DNA of 40,987 nt from AVCC01 sp039920865. Its GTDB lineage: Bacteria > Pseudomonadota > Gammaproteobacteria > Burkholderiales > Burkholderiaceae_D. Made by a program: the position numbers and the translations under genes. Shown piece after piece: positions 23,945-32,279 of this stretch; the first letter of the stretch is position 1; each line of letters starts with the position of its first letter. Where the stretch lies: assembly GCA_039920865.1 (NCBI GenBank), contig JBDSCZ010000143.1, positions 1 through 40,987 on the forward strand, written 5' to 3'. The notes under the pieces were generated by a model. The model did not search any database. It was not told where the DNA came from and worked only from the letters and a program-made list of their open reading frames with translations.

Positions 23945-24739
23945 ATGAAAATCCAGCCTATGACGCCTTCCGGCATGCCCTTCTCTCTGGCCGGCAAGCG
24001 CGGCCTGATTCTTGGCCTCGCCAACCAACACAGCATCGCCTATGGCTGCGCCCAAGTGGCGCATGCGCAGGGCGCTGCACTGATACTGTCTTGCGTCAAC
24101 GACAAGGCGCTGCCGTTCGCGGCGCCGCTGGCTGCCGCGCTGGAAGTGCCGCTGGTTGCCTGCGATGTGGAGCAGGAAGGCGCACTGGAACATCTGGTGA
24201 GCGCGGCTGTTGCGCAACTGGGCGGCCTGGACTTCGTGATCCATTCAATCGCCTGGGCTCCGATGGAAGACCTGCACGGCCGCGTCATCGACAGTTCCAG
24301 CGCCGGATTTTCAAGGGCCATGAACATCTCCTGCCATTCGTTCGCACAGCTGGCAAAATTGTGCGAACCGCACATGAACAGCGGCGGCAGCATGATCACG
24401 ATGAGTTATCTCGGCGCCGATGCAGTGGTACCGCATTACGGCCTGATGGGGCCGGTCAAGGCGGCACTGGAATCGCTGGTGCGCTACCTGGCAACCGAGC
24501 TCGGCCCGCGCAATATCCGTGTCCATGCAGTCTCGCCCGGCCCGATGCCAACCCGCGCCGCTTCCGGCCTGGAAGATTTTGACGGCCTGATGCAGCGCGC
24601 ATGCGAAAGATCACCGCTGCAACGACTGGTCACACTGCCGGAAGTCGGCCAGCTTGCCGCATTTCTCTGCAGCGATGCCGGCTCCGGCATGACCGGCCAG
24701 ACCATCTATATAGATGCCGGCTATCACATTGCCAACTAA
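23945..24739 (+). CDS. FabI-like enoyl reductase (short-chain dehydrogenase family)
   Basis: 264 aa. NAD(P)-binding start KRGLILGLANQHSIAYG as in FabI; catalytic residues Y155 (SYLGA), Y165 and K172 (YGLMGPVK), with the RVHAVSPGPMPTRAASG substrate loop. FabI reduces enoyl-ACP in fatty-acid synthesis. This copy is diverged from the housekeeping sequence and stands in an operon with a hydratase-phosphotransacylase fusion and an acyl kinase, so it may work on a short-chain CoA thioester. No clear ribosome site; starts at residues 6 or 11 are possible. Confidence 0.82.
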   Translation: MKIQPMTPSGMPFSLAGKRGLILGLANQHSIAYGCAQVAHAQGAALILSCVNDKALPFAAPLAAALEVPLVACDVEQEGALEHLVSAAVAQLGGLDFVIHSIAWAPMEDLHGRVIDSSSAGFSRAMNISCHSFAQLAKLCEPHMNSGGSMITMSYLGADAVVPHYGLMGPVKAALESLVRYLATELGPRNIRVHAVSPGPMPTRAASGLEDFDGLMQRACERSPLQRLVTLPEVGQLAAFLCSDAGSGMTGQTIYIDAGYHIAN

Positions 24740-24741
24740 CC

Positions 24742-26196
24742 ATGACAAACATGACCCAGATGACCCCTATGACCGACCTGCTCGAAAATACGCCGGAAAA
24801 TTTATCCGAAACCATAGAAAACGTCACTTACGATGAGATAACAATCGGACAGACGGCGCGGCAGACCCGCACCCTGAGCAAACAGGATATTGCTGCCTTT
24901 GCCGCGGTATCGGGCGACACCAATCCAGCCCATATCGATGCAGATTACGCCGACAAGACCTTGTTTCATGGCGTTATCGCGCATGGCATGTGGGGTGCAG
25001 CGCTGATTTCGAAGTTATTGGGCACCAGCCTGCCGGGGCCGGGCACGATTTATCTGGAGCAAACGCTGCACTTTCTCAAGCCGGTCAGAATCGGCGACAC
25101 GCTGCGCATCACCGCCACCGTGATCTCGAAAGAAGACCTGAAAAAGCACGTCCAGCTGGATTGCCAGATCAAGAACCAGACCGGTGCCCTGGTGTTGTCC
25201 GGCATCGCCACGGTGGTCGCCCCGAGCGAGAAGATCAAGCGGCTACGCGCCCATATTCCGGAATTGCACCTGTTCGATTCATCGGCGCACTTCGGCACAT
25301 TGTTCGAAAGCGTGCGCGGCCTGGCAGCGGTACGCTGCGCGGTGGTCCATCCGTGCGACCAGGAATCGCTCAAAGGTGCGCTGGACGCCGCCACCCGCGG
25401 CCTGATCATCCCGGTACTGATTGCCCCTGCCGCCAAACTGCAGGCGGTCGCACGCGACGCCGGACTGTCGCTTGACGGCATCGAGATCGTCGATGTCCAG
25501 CACAGCCACGCGGCAGCTGAACGCGCCGCCAGCATGGCTGCCGCCGGCGAGGTCGAGATCCTGATGAAAGGCAGCCTGCACACCGACGAGATGATGCAGG
25601 CCATCGTATCGACGCCGGCACTGCGCACCAAGCGGCGGCTGTCGCACGTGTTCCGTTTCGATGTGCCGATGTATGACAAGGTGCTGCTGATTTCAGACGC
25701 CGCCTTGAATATCCAACCGACTTTGATGGAAAAAGCCGACATCGTGCAAAATGCGATCGATCTGGCGCATGCGCTGGGCACGCCGGAACCGAAAGTCGCG
25801 ATCCTGTCGGCGGTCGAAACCGTGACACCGAAAATTGCCTCCACCATCGATGCCGCGGCATTGTGCAAGATGGCCGATCGCGGCCAGATCAAGGGCGCGC
25901 TGCTGGACGGACCGCTGGCGTTTGACAATGCGATATCGATTGCATCGACCCGCATCAAGGGCATCAAATCCGCCGTTGCAGGACATGCAGACATCCTGAT
26001 CGTGCCCGACCTGGAATCCGGCAACATGCTGGCCAAGCAACTGGAATACCTGGCCGGTGCCTCTACCTGCGGCGTGGTGTTGGGTGCGACGGTGCCGATT
26101 GCGCTCACCAGCCGTGCCGACGATGCCAGCTCCAGGGTCGCATCGGCTGCGCTGGCTCTGCTTTTGGCACACCGCTACCGGCTGGAGCGCCCATGA
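24742..26196 (+). CDS. MaoC hydratase / phosphate acyltransferase fusion
   Basis: 484 aa. N-terminal MaoC/PhaJ-type (R)-specific hot-dog hydratase at about 35-155 with the catalytic D-x4-H (SGDTNPAHID) and FHGVIAHGM. Then a PTA/PTB domain (about 175-480; LKGALDAATRGLIIPVLIAP, GALLDGPLAFDNAIS, DILIVPDLESGNMLAKQLEYL). It could hydrate/dehydrate 3-hydroxyacyl-CoA and convert acyl-CoA to acyl phosphate. It starts 2 bp after the FabI-like gene and overlaps the kinase gene (ATGA). Such fusions are known in Burkholderiales beside acetate kinase. Confidence 0.9.
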   Translation: MTNMTQMTPMTDLLENTPENLSETIENVTYDEITIGQTARQTRTLSKQDIAAFAAVSGDTNPAHIDADYADKTLFHGVIAHGMWGAALISKLLGTSLPGPGTIYLEQTLHFLKPVRIGDTLRITATVISKEDLKKHVQLDCQIKNQTGALVLSGIATVVAPSEKIKRLRAHIPELHLFDSSAHFGTLFESVRGLAAVRCAVVHPCDQESLKGALDAATRGLIIPVLIAPAAKLQAVARDAGLSLDGIEIVDVQHSHAAAERAASMAAAGEVEILMKGSLHTDEMMQAIVSTPALRTKRRLSHVFRFDVPMYDKVLLISDAALNIQPTLMEKADIVQNAIDLAHALGTPEPKVAILSAVETVTPKIASTIDAAALCKMADRGQIKGALLDGPLAFDNAISIASTRIKGIKSAVAGHADILIVPDLESGNMLAKQLEYLAGASTCGVVLGATVPIALTSRADDASSRVASAALALLLAHRYRLERP

Positions 26197-27416
26197 GCAT
26201 CATGCAAAATCCGATGAAAAATCCGATCCAGAATGCCGTGCTGGCGGTCAATGCCGGCTCATCCTCGCTGAAATTCGCGCTGTATCCGAAGCACAACTAC
26301 CAGGTCGACAAGGCTTGCCTGACCGGCGTCATTGAAGGGCTGGAACCGGGCGGCATACCGCGCATCAGCGTGTGCGATGACCAGGGCGAATCGCAACGGA
26401 TGCTGCCGCCTGCCATCAGCGACAGCTTCGATCATGCGCTGGACGCCCTGCGTGAAGTCCTGGTTAGCCACTCTGATAGCTTGCGCATCGTCGCCATCGC
26501 CCACCGCATCGTGCATGGCGGCGCGCGCTATGCCACCTCGATCGTGCTCGACGATGCAGCGCTGGACTACCTGGAAAGCCTGTCGGCTCTCGCCCCCTTG
26601 CATCAACCGCACAATCTGGAAGGCATCCATGCGTTTCGGCGCGCCTATCCGGCACTGCCGCAGATCGGCTGTTTTGACACCGCCTTCCACGCCACTATTC
26701 CACTGACCGAACAATTGTTCGCATTGCCGCAAGCGCTGCGTGCATCCGGCATCCGGCGTTACGGCTTTCATGGCTTGTCATACCGCTATGTCGCCGGCCG
26801 CCTGGCCGAACGCTCAGTGCAAGCCGGAAAAAAAGTCCTGATCGCCCACCTGGGCAACGGCGCCAGCGCCTGCGCGCTGCAAAATGGCAAAAGCATCGCC
26901 ACCAGCATGGGTTTCTCGGCCCTCGACGGCCTGATGATGGGAACCCGCTGCGGCGCAATCGATCCCGGCGTACTGCTGCACCTGATGCGGCAGGGTTGGG
27001 ATCTTAAAAAAATCGAGCGCACGCTGTACCGGGAATCGGGCTTGTCCGGCGTCTCCGGCATCTCGGCCGACATGCGCACCTTGCGCGCCAGCGATCAGCC
27101 CGATGCGGCACTGGCCATCGACCTGTTTACCCACCGACTGGTCAAGGAATGCGGTGCTCTCACCGCCTGCCTCGGCGGCTTGGATCTGATCGCCTTCACC
27201 GGCGGCATCGGCGAACATGATGCGGCGTTGCGCCAAGCCAGCTGCGAGCGCTTGCACTACCTGGGCGTAAAAATCGACCCCGAGCGCAATCTGGCCGCAA
27301 CCGGCAGCCATATGCTGCCGATCCACGCACCCGACAGCCGGGTCGAAGTATGGGTCGTGCCGACCGACGAAGGACGGGTCGCAGCCGGCGATGCTGCGCA
27401 ACTATGCCGGCGGTAA
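26193..27416 (+). CDS. ackA: acetate/butyrate-type acyl kinase
   Basis: 407 aa of the acetokinase family: AVNAGSSSLKFALY at the N-terminus, HRIVHGG, PLHQPHN, DTAFHATIP, HLGNGASACA, MGFSALDGLMMGTRCGAIDPG and FTGGIGEHD. It makes ATP from acyl phosphate. Family members include acetate, propionate and butyrate kinases and substrate preference cannot be read here. Translationally coupled to the phosphotransacylase fusion. Confidence 0.92.
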   Translation: MSIMQNPMKNPIQNAVLAVNAGSSSLKFALYPKHNYQVDKACLTGVIEGLEPGGIPRISVCDDQGESQRMLPPAISDSFDHALDALREVLVSHSDSLRIVAIAHRIVHGGARYATSIVLDDAALDYLESLSALAPLHQPHNLEGIHAFRRAYPALPQIGCFDTAFHATIPLTEQLFALPQALRASGIRRYGFHGLSYRYVAGRLAERSVQAGKKVLIAHLGNGASACALQNGKSIATSMGFSALDGLMMGTRCGAIDPGVLLHLMRQGWDLKKIERTLYRESGLSGVSGISADMRTLRASDQPDAALAIDLFTHRLVKECGALTACLGGLDLIAFTGGIGEHDAALRQASCERLHYLGVKIDPERNLAATGSHMLPIHAPDSRVEVWVVPTDEGRVAAGDAAQLCRR

Positions 27417-27455
27417 TGGAAAAGGCGCGGTCCACGGAAGTTACGAAAACCACTT

Positions 27456-27481
27456 AAAGCGGCACAGCTTTCGCTTTTTTA
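27456..27481 (+). terminator. likely terminator after ackA
   Basis: AAAGC-GGCACA-GCTTT followed by CGC and a run of six T, 40 bp after the kinase stop. The stem is short (5-6 bp). Confidence 0.5.
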
Positions 27482-27571
27482 TGGACAGTGTGTATCAGCG
27501 CATTAATTGAAATCAGGGCATGCCGGCTTGGCGTAAAATAAATTTTCATTCCCAAAAGCAATGGTCCCAAC

Positions 27572-28993
27572 ATGCAAAATCGTCAAGCCGCACCGAAATC
27601 GATCCCTGCCGTAGCCTGTATCCGGTTATCCGAGCTGATCGGGGCGCTCAGCCATGCGCTCGACATCACCGAAGGCCAGCCCGAGGGGCATTGCATCCGC
27701 TGCTGCTGGATCGGCATGCATATCGGGCGCGAGATCGGCCTGCCGGAAGATCAGTTATGGGATCTGTATTACACCTTGCTACTCAAGGATCTGGGTTGCA
27801 GCAGCAATGCCGCCCGCATCTGCGAGCTATACCTGACCGACGACCTCAATTTCAAGCGCGACTTCAAGACCGTCGGCGAAAGTCTGCCGCAGGTATTGCA
27901 ATTCGTTCTCAAGCACACCGGACTCAAGGCCGGACTGGCCGAGCGATTTCGCAGCGTGCTGACGATCTTGCGCGACGGCAGCGAAATCGCCCACGAATTG
28001 ATCGCCACCCGCTGCCAGCGCGGCGCCGAAATCGCGCGCCTGCTGCGCTTCCCGGAGGGCGTGGCTTGCGGCATCTACAGCCTGGACGAGCACTACAATG
28101 GGCAAGGCAAGCCCGATGGCTTGGCCGGCGAGGCGATTCCGGTGTATGCCCGTATTGCATTGCTGGCGCAGGTGATCGATGTATTTCACACCGCCGACGG
28201 TGCACAGGCGGCAATCGCCGAAGTGCGCCAGCGCGCAGGGCGCTGGTTCGACCCGCAACTGGTGCAGGCCTTTGAGCGTGCCGCACAGGCAAGCCCGTTC
28301 TGGCCCATGTTAACCGCAGCCGATATCGATCAGGCAGTGCTGGCGCTGGAACCGGCCAGCCACGAGGTACCGGTGGACGACGATTACCTGGACGACATTG
28401 CCGCCGCATTCGGCCGGGTGGTCGATTCCAAAAGCCCGTACACCAGCGGCCACAGCGCCCGGGTGGCGTTGTACGCCGACATGATCGCCGAAGCGCTGGG
28501 CCTGTCGTTCGAGCGCCGCCGCTGGCTCAAGCGCGGCGCCCTGCTGCACGATGTCGGCAAGCTCGGCGTGAGCAACAGTGTGCTGGACAAGCCCGGCAAG
28601 CTCGACGCGGCGGAGTGGGATGCGGTAAAGCTGCATGCGACCTACACCGAAACCATCCTGTCGCGCATCGGCGCTTTCTCCGAACTGGCCCGGGTGGCTG
28701 CCGCACACCATGAACGACTGGACGGCGGCGGCTATCCACGCGGCCTGAAAGCTGACGCGATCAGCCTCGAGACGCGCATCATCACGACCGCCGACATCTT
28801 CGATGCGATCACCGCCGAGCGCCCGTATCGCGGGGCGATTCCAATCCCGCGCACGCTGGAAATGATGGCTGAAACGGTCGATAGCGCAATCGACGCCGAA
28901 TGCTTCGATGCGCTCAAGCTGGCGCTGGAGCGCTTATCCGCCCCGATCAATGCGGCGGCGCCAGTCCGAACCCGGAGCAATACATCATACTGA
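27572..28993 (+). CDS. tandem HD-GYP protein (c-di-GMP phosphodiesterase-type)
   Basis: 473 aa, no membrane segments. The C-terminal half is a full HD-GYP domain: SGHSARVALYA, LLHDVGKLGV with H326-D327, AAHHERLDGGGYPRGL (about 376-392) and ITTADIFDAITAERPYR; such domains hydrolyse cyclic di-GMP. The N-terminal half looks like a second, decayed copy: LLLKDLGCSSNAA in place of LLHDIGK, and DEHYNGQGKPDGL with ARIALLAQVIDVFHTADG. The HD metal pair is lost there, so it is probably a sensory or dimerisation unit. It is preceded by the ackA terminator and followed by repeat copy S2. Confidence 0.88.
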   Translation: MQNRQAAPKSIPAVACIRLSELIGALSHALDITEGQPEGHCIRCCWIGMHIGREIGLPEDQLWDLYYTLLLKDLGCSSNAARICELYLTDDLNFKRDFKTVGESLPQVLQFVLKHTGLKAGLAERFRSVLTILRDGSEIAHELIATRCQRGAEIARLLRFPEGVACGIYSLDEHYNGQGKPDGLAGEAIPVYARIALLAQVIDVFHTADGAQAAIAEVRQRAGRWFDPQLVQAFERAAQASPFWPMLTAADIDQAVLALEPASHEVPVDDDYLDDIAAAFGRVVDSKSPYTSGHSARVALYADMIAEALGLSFERRRWLKRGALLHDVGKLGVSNSVLDKPGKLDAAEWDAVKLHATYTETILSRIGAFSELARVAAAHHERLDGGGYPRGLKADAISLETRIITTADIFDAITAERPYRGAIPIPRTLEMMAETVDSAIDAECFDALKLALERLSAPINAAAPVRTRSNTSY

Positions 28994-28995
28994 TG

Positions 28996-29070
28996 GAGTA
29001 TTGCAAAAAATACCGCCATGGCCGCAATACTTCATTGCGCATCATAAAATACACCGCCTCAGTATATTTA
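28996..29070 (+). repeat. dispersed structured element, copy S2
   Basis: GAGTATTGC at 28996, CCGCAATACTTCATTGCGC at 29022, AAATACAC at 29047, GTATAT at 29062; spacings 26, 25 and 15 bp. Its 17-base run CCGCAATACTTCATTGC is identical to copy S1. GAGTATTGC and GCAATACTTC can pair. It ends 53 bp before oxyR. Confidence 0.85.
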
Positions 29071-29122
29071 CAACAACAGAACCCGGCCGGCACCCGCCGG
29101 CGGACTATGCGAAGATACTGCC

Positions 29123-30067
29123 ATGACACTGACAGAACTCAAATACATTGTCGCGGTTGCGCGCGAAAAGCATTTTGGCCATGCGGCGGAAGCCTGTTTC
29201 GTCGCGCAGCCGACCCTCTCGGTCGCCATCAAGAAGCTAGAAGATGAGCTGGGCGTAGTGATTTTCGAGCGCGGCGGCGCTGAAATCTCGGTCACGCCGC
29301 TGGGCGGGAAAATTGTCGCGCAGGCAGAGCTGGTACTAGAGCAGACTGCCGCCATCAAGGAAATCGCCAAGCAGAACAAGGACCCGCTGGCCGGCCCCTT
29401 GCGTCTGGGTATAATTTACACCATTGCGCCGTATCTGCTGCCGCCGCTGGTCGGCACCATGATCGAACAGGTGCCGCAAATGCCGTTGGTGCTGCAGGAG
29501 AACTTCACGGTGCGGCTGCTCGAACTGCTGCGCCAGGGCGAACTGGACGCCGCCATCATGGCGCTGCCGATTCCGGATCAGGGCCTGATGGTGCAGCCGC
29601 TGTACGACGAACCGTTCGTGGTGGCGCTGCCGAAGCACCACCGCTGGGCCGATCGCAGCAGCATTACCGCCGCAGAACTGAAGTCCGAAACCATGCTATT
29701 GCTGGGCAACGGCCACTGCTTCCGCGACCAGGTGCTGGAAGTCTGTCCGGAGATGTCGCGCTACTCCAGCGCCGGCGACGGCATCGCCCGCACCTTCGAA
29801 GGCTCGTCACTGGAAACCATCCGCCACATGGTGGCTTCCGGCATCGGCATTACCGTACTGCCGCAGGCCTCGGTGCCGGACATGAATGCCAAAAACGGCA
29901 TGCTGCGTTTCATCCCGTTCGAACAGCCAATGCCGTCGCGCCGCGTAGTGATTGCCTGGCGCAAAAGCTTCACCCGCAGCCTCGCCATCGAAGCGGTGCG
30001 GCAGGCGATCCTGCGCTGTACCTTGCCCGGGGTGACGATGATCGACGCAGCGGCGCTGGAGCAATAA
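29123..30067 (+). CDS. oxyR: hydrogen peroxide-sensing LysR regulator
   Basis: 314 aa. N-terminal HTH (FGHAAEACFVAQPTLSVAIKKLEDELG, the OxyR pattern). The redox cysteines are exactly at C199 and C208 in GHCFRDQVLEVC, the pair that forms a disulphide on contact with peroxide. It activates peroxide-defence genes. No catalase or alkyl hydroperoxide reductase gene lies beside it; ubiA follows 51 bp later on the same strand. Repeat copy S2 fills its upstream region. Confidence 0.96.
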   Translation: MTLTELKYIVAVAREKHFGHAAEACFVAQPTLSVAIKKLEDELGVVIFERGGAEISVTPLGGKIVAQAELVLEQTAAIKEIAKQNKDPLAGPLRLGIIYTIAPYLLPPLVGTMIEQVPQMPLVLQENFTVRLLELLRQGELDAAIMALPIPDQGLMVQPLYDEPFVVALPKHHRWADRSSITAAELKSETMLLLGNGHCFRDQVLEVCPEMSRYSSAGDGIARTFEGSSLETIRHMVASGIGITVLPQASVPDMNAKNGMLRFIPFEQPMPSRRVVIAWRKSFTRSLAIEAVRQAILRCTLPGVTMIDAAALEQ

Positions 30068-30118
30068 ATGAGCGCCGCTTGCTATTAACCTGATCCGCTT
30101 TTTTTGCATTGAACCAAC

Positions 30119-30994
30119 ATGACACCCATCACCGCCCGCCTGCCGCTGTATTTCCGTCTGGTCCGGCTCGACAAGCCGATCGGCATCCTGCTATTGCTAT
30201 GGCCAACCCTGATTGCGCTCTGGCTTGCCAGCGCCGGCATCCCGGACTGGAAGCTGCTGCTGGTTTTCACGCTGGGAACCGCACTGATGCGTTCGGCCGG
30301 ATGTGCGGTCAACGATTTCGCCGACCGCGACATCGACCGCCATGTCAAGCGCACAGTCGACCGGCCGCTGACTTCCGGCAAGATCAGGTCGTGGGAGGCA
30401 CTGATGGTGGCGCTGACGCTGGCGCTGCTGGCATTCGCACTGATCTTGCCGCTGAATCTGCTGACTAGGCAACTGTCGGTGGCAGCGCTGCTGATCGCCG
30501 CCAGCTATCCGTACTTCAAACGTTTTTTCGCGATCCCGCAAGCCTATCTGGGCATCGCTTTCGGCTTCGGCATTCCGATGGGATTTGCCGCAGTACAGGC
30601 GACTGTGCCGGCCGCGGCATGGTGGCTGCTGCTGGCAAATATCTTCTGGGCGGTAGCCTACGATACCGAGTATGCGATGGTGGACCGCGATGACGATATC
30701 AAGCTCGGCCTCAAGACCTCCGCCATCACCTTCGGCCGCTTTGATGTGGCTGCGGTGATGCTGTGCTACGTCGCAACTCTGGGCATCATGCTTGCAGTCG
30801 GCTGGCAATTCGGGCTGCGCGGCTGGTTCATCGCCGGCCTGCTCGGCGCCGCCGGCTGCGCGGCGTATCACTACACGCTGATCCGTAGCCGCGACCGGAT
30901 GCGCTGCTTCGCTGCCTTTCGTCACAACAACTGGCTCGGCGCGTTTATTTTTGCCGGGGTCGCACTCGACTATGCCTCTCGTAGCATTTTGTAG
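30119..30994 (+). CDS. ubiA: 4-hydroxybenzoate polyprenyltransferase
   Basis: 291 aa integral membrane enzyme that attaches the polyprenyl chain to 4-hydroxybenzoate in ubiquinone synthesis. Both Mg-diphosphate motifs are visible: NDFADRDIDRHVKRTVDRPL (residues about 64-83) and YDTEYAMVDRDDDIKLGLKT (about 181-200). About eight to nine helices. Full length for the family. Confidence 0.95.
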   Translation: MTPITARLPLYFRLVRLDKPIGILLLLWPTLIALWLASAGIPDWKLLLVFTLGTALMRSAGCAVNDFADRDIDRHVKRTVDRPLTSGKIRSWEALMVALTLALLAFALILPLNLLTRQLSVAALLIAASYPYFKRFFAIPQAYLGIAFGFGIPMGFAAVQATVPAAAWWLLLANIFWAVAYDTEYAMVDRDDDIKLGLKTSAITFGRFDVAAVMLCYVATLGIMLAVGWQFGLRGWFIAGLLGAAGCAAYHYTLIRSRDRMRCFAAFRHNNWLGAFIFAGVALDYASRSIL

Positions 30995-31049
30995 CGATTT
31001 TTAGTTGAATCCGCCAAACTGCGCTCTGGCGAATTTACCCGGAATGCGC

Positions 31050-31056
31050 CTATACT
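31050..31056 (+). promoter_or_regulatory. possible sigma-S type -10 box of the DUF883 operon
   Basis: CTATACT preceded by GCGC fits the sigma-S extended -10 (CTAYACT), with no good -35 at the proper distance. It lies about 120 bp before the yqjD-like gene, whose E. coli relative is sigma-S dependent. Confidence 0.45.
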
Positions 31057-31069
31057 GGCAGCAGTAGAT

Positions 31070-31132
31070 GAAACGCCCCGAAGGTCGTTTCCGCAGGCCA
31101 CGTTGACGTGGGACAAAGCAACGCAAGCGGCC
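31070..31132 (+). other. structured 5' leader of the yqjDEK-like operon
   Basis: Downstream of the -10 box: stem GAAACG (31070-31075) with CGTTTC (31086-31091), then CCACG-TTGA-CGTGG (31098-31111), and GGCC (31096) with GGCC (31129) as a closing pair. The transcript would carry folded RNA before the start codon. It matches no riboswitch I know. Confidence 0.4.
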
Positions 31133-31178
31133 TCCAGTAAAATTATTTTTGTTCAACTTAACTTAGACAAGGTGACTT

Positions 31179-31496
31179 ATGAATGCCAATGAAATCAGTA
31201 CCGAAGGTCGCGACAAGATAATGGGCGAGCTGAAAAGCGTCATCAAGGATGCTGAAGAGATGATGAAAAATACCGAACAGCAGGCTGGCGAAGGATTCAA
31301 GGCAGCCAAGGCAAAGTTTGAATCGACACTACGCAGCGCAAAGTCCGAACTGATTGACCTGGAAGAAACCATTGTCGAAAGAGCGAAAGACGCGATGCAT
31401 ACCACCGACGAGTACGTCAAGGATCATCCGTGGAAATCAGTCGGTCTGGGTGCCTGCATCGGGCTGATCGTCGGCTTGCTGATCGGCCGCAAGTAA
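31179..31496 (+). CDS. YqjD/ElaB-like DUF883 membrane-anchored protein
   Basis: 105 aa. Amphipathic helical body (ELKSVIKDAEEMMKNTEQQAGEGFKAAKAKFESTL), then the DUF883 motif YVKDHPWKSVGLGACIGLIVGLLIGRK: one C-terminal helix with a final Lys. E. coli YqjD is tail-anchored and binds ribosomes in stationary phase. First gene of a three-gene operon; the next ATG follows the stop directly. Confidence 0.9.
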   Translation: MNANEISTEGRDKIMGELKSVIKDAEEMMKNTEQQAGEGFKAAKAKFESTLRSAKSELIDLEETIVERAKDAMHTTDEYVKDHPWKSVGLGACIGLIVGLLIGRK

Positions 31497-31883
31497 ATGG
31501 CGATTGTTGCATCGGTTTCCCGGCTGGCCGGGACTCTAATCAGTTTGCTGCAAACACGGCTGGAGCTGGCCACTGTAGAACTGGAAGAAGAAACCCTGCG
31601 TATCTTCTCCTATGTGCTATTTGCACTGGCGGCGTTGTTCTGCGTCGGGATGGCGATATTGCTAGGCGTATTCTTGCTGGTCGTTATTTTCTGGGATACG
31701 CACCGGATTGCAGTGCTGGCCTCATTGATGGCCGCCTTCGCTTTGGGCGGCATACTGATCGCGACAGGGGTTCGTAACAATTACCGCAACAAGCCGAAAT
31801 TGCTGTCCCATACGCTGTCTGAGCTGAGCAAGGATATCGAGCGACTCAATCCCGATCACAGCAAAAACAGGACCGCACCATGA
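31497..31883 (+). CDS. YqjE-like holin-superfamily membrane protein
   Basis: 128 aa with two membrane helices (about 42-62 and 70-95) after an amphipathic start (LAGTLISLLQTRLELATVELEEETLRI), the pattern of YqjE / holin-X family proteins. Start directly abuts the previous stop, and the end overlaps the next gene by 4 bases. Function unknown, co-expressed with the DUF883 protein. Confidence 0.85.
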   Translation: MAIVASVSRLAGTLISLLQTRLELATVELEEETLRIFSYVLFALAALFCVGMAILLGVFLLVVIFWDTHRIAVLASLMAAFALGGILIATGVRNNYRNKPKLLSHTLSELSKDIERLNPDHSKNRTAP

Positions 31884-32215
31884 CCTCCACAGCATTCGCG
31901 CTGCTCGCCAGACGTCGGACTGAATTGATCGCTCGCAGCACTGTACAGCGCGATGCGCTGTCGAAGCAAAGCCAGTCGCTGGAACAAATGATGTCAACCC
32001 TGGATCATGGGATTGCCATGCTGCGGAACCTCAAGAACCACCCGCTTGCACTGGCCGGCACGCTGGTCGGATTGGTGATCATCAAGCCGCGCCGCCTGCT
32101 GCCGTTGCTACGCAACGGCTTGCTGGCTTGGCAGACGTTGCGCACTTTCGCTCCATTGCTGCACGAAAGATTTATGCGCTACAGGGAAAAACCAGGCAAC
32201 CGGGGCGGACTCTAA
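31880..32215 (+). CDS. YqjK-like small protein
   Basis: 111 aa: basic start (ARRRTELIARSTVQRDALSKQ), one weak hydrophobic segment (HPLALAGTLVGLVIIKPRRLL) and a basic tail. Third gene of the yqjDEK-type operon by position; sequence similarity is loose. Confidence 0.75.
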   Translation: MTSTAFALLARRRTELIARSTVQRDALSKQSQSLEQMMSTLDHGIAMLRNLKNHPLALAGTLVGLVIIKPRRLLPLLRNGLLAWQTLRTFAPLLHERFMRYREKPGNRGGL

Positions 32216-32234
32216 ACACGCCACGGATGTAATT

Positions 32235-32266
32235 GGTAGGGGCGGGCTTCAAACCCGCGCCCTACC
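32235..32266. terminator. strong hairpin between convergent yqjK-like and proC
   Basis: GGTAGGG-GCGGG, loop CTTCAAA, CCCGC-GCCCTACC, a 12-bp stem with one bulge. No T-run; could be a REP unit or a two-way terminator. Confidence 0.55.
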
Positions 32267-32279
32267 AGTACTACCTGCT

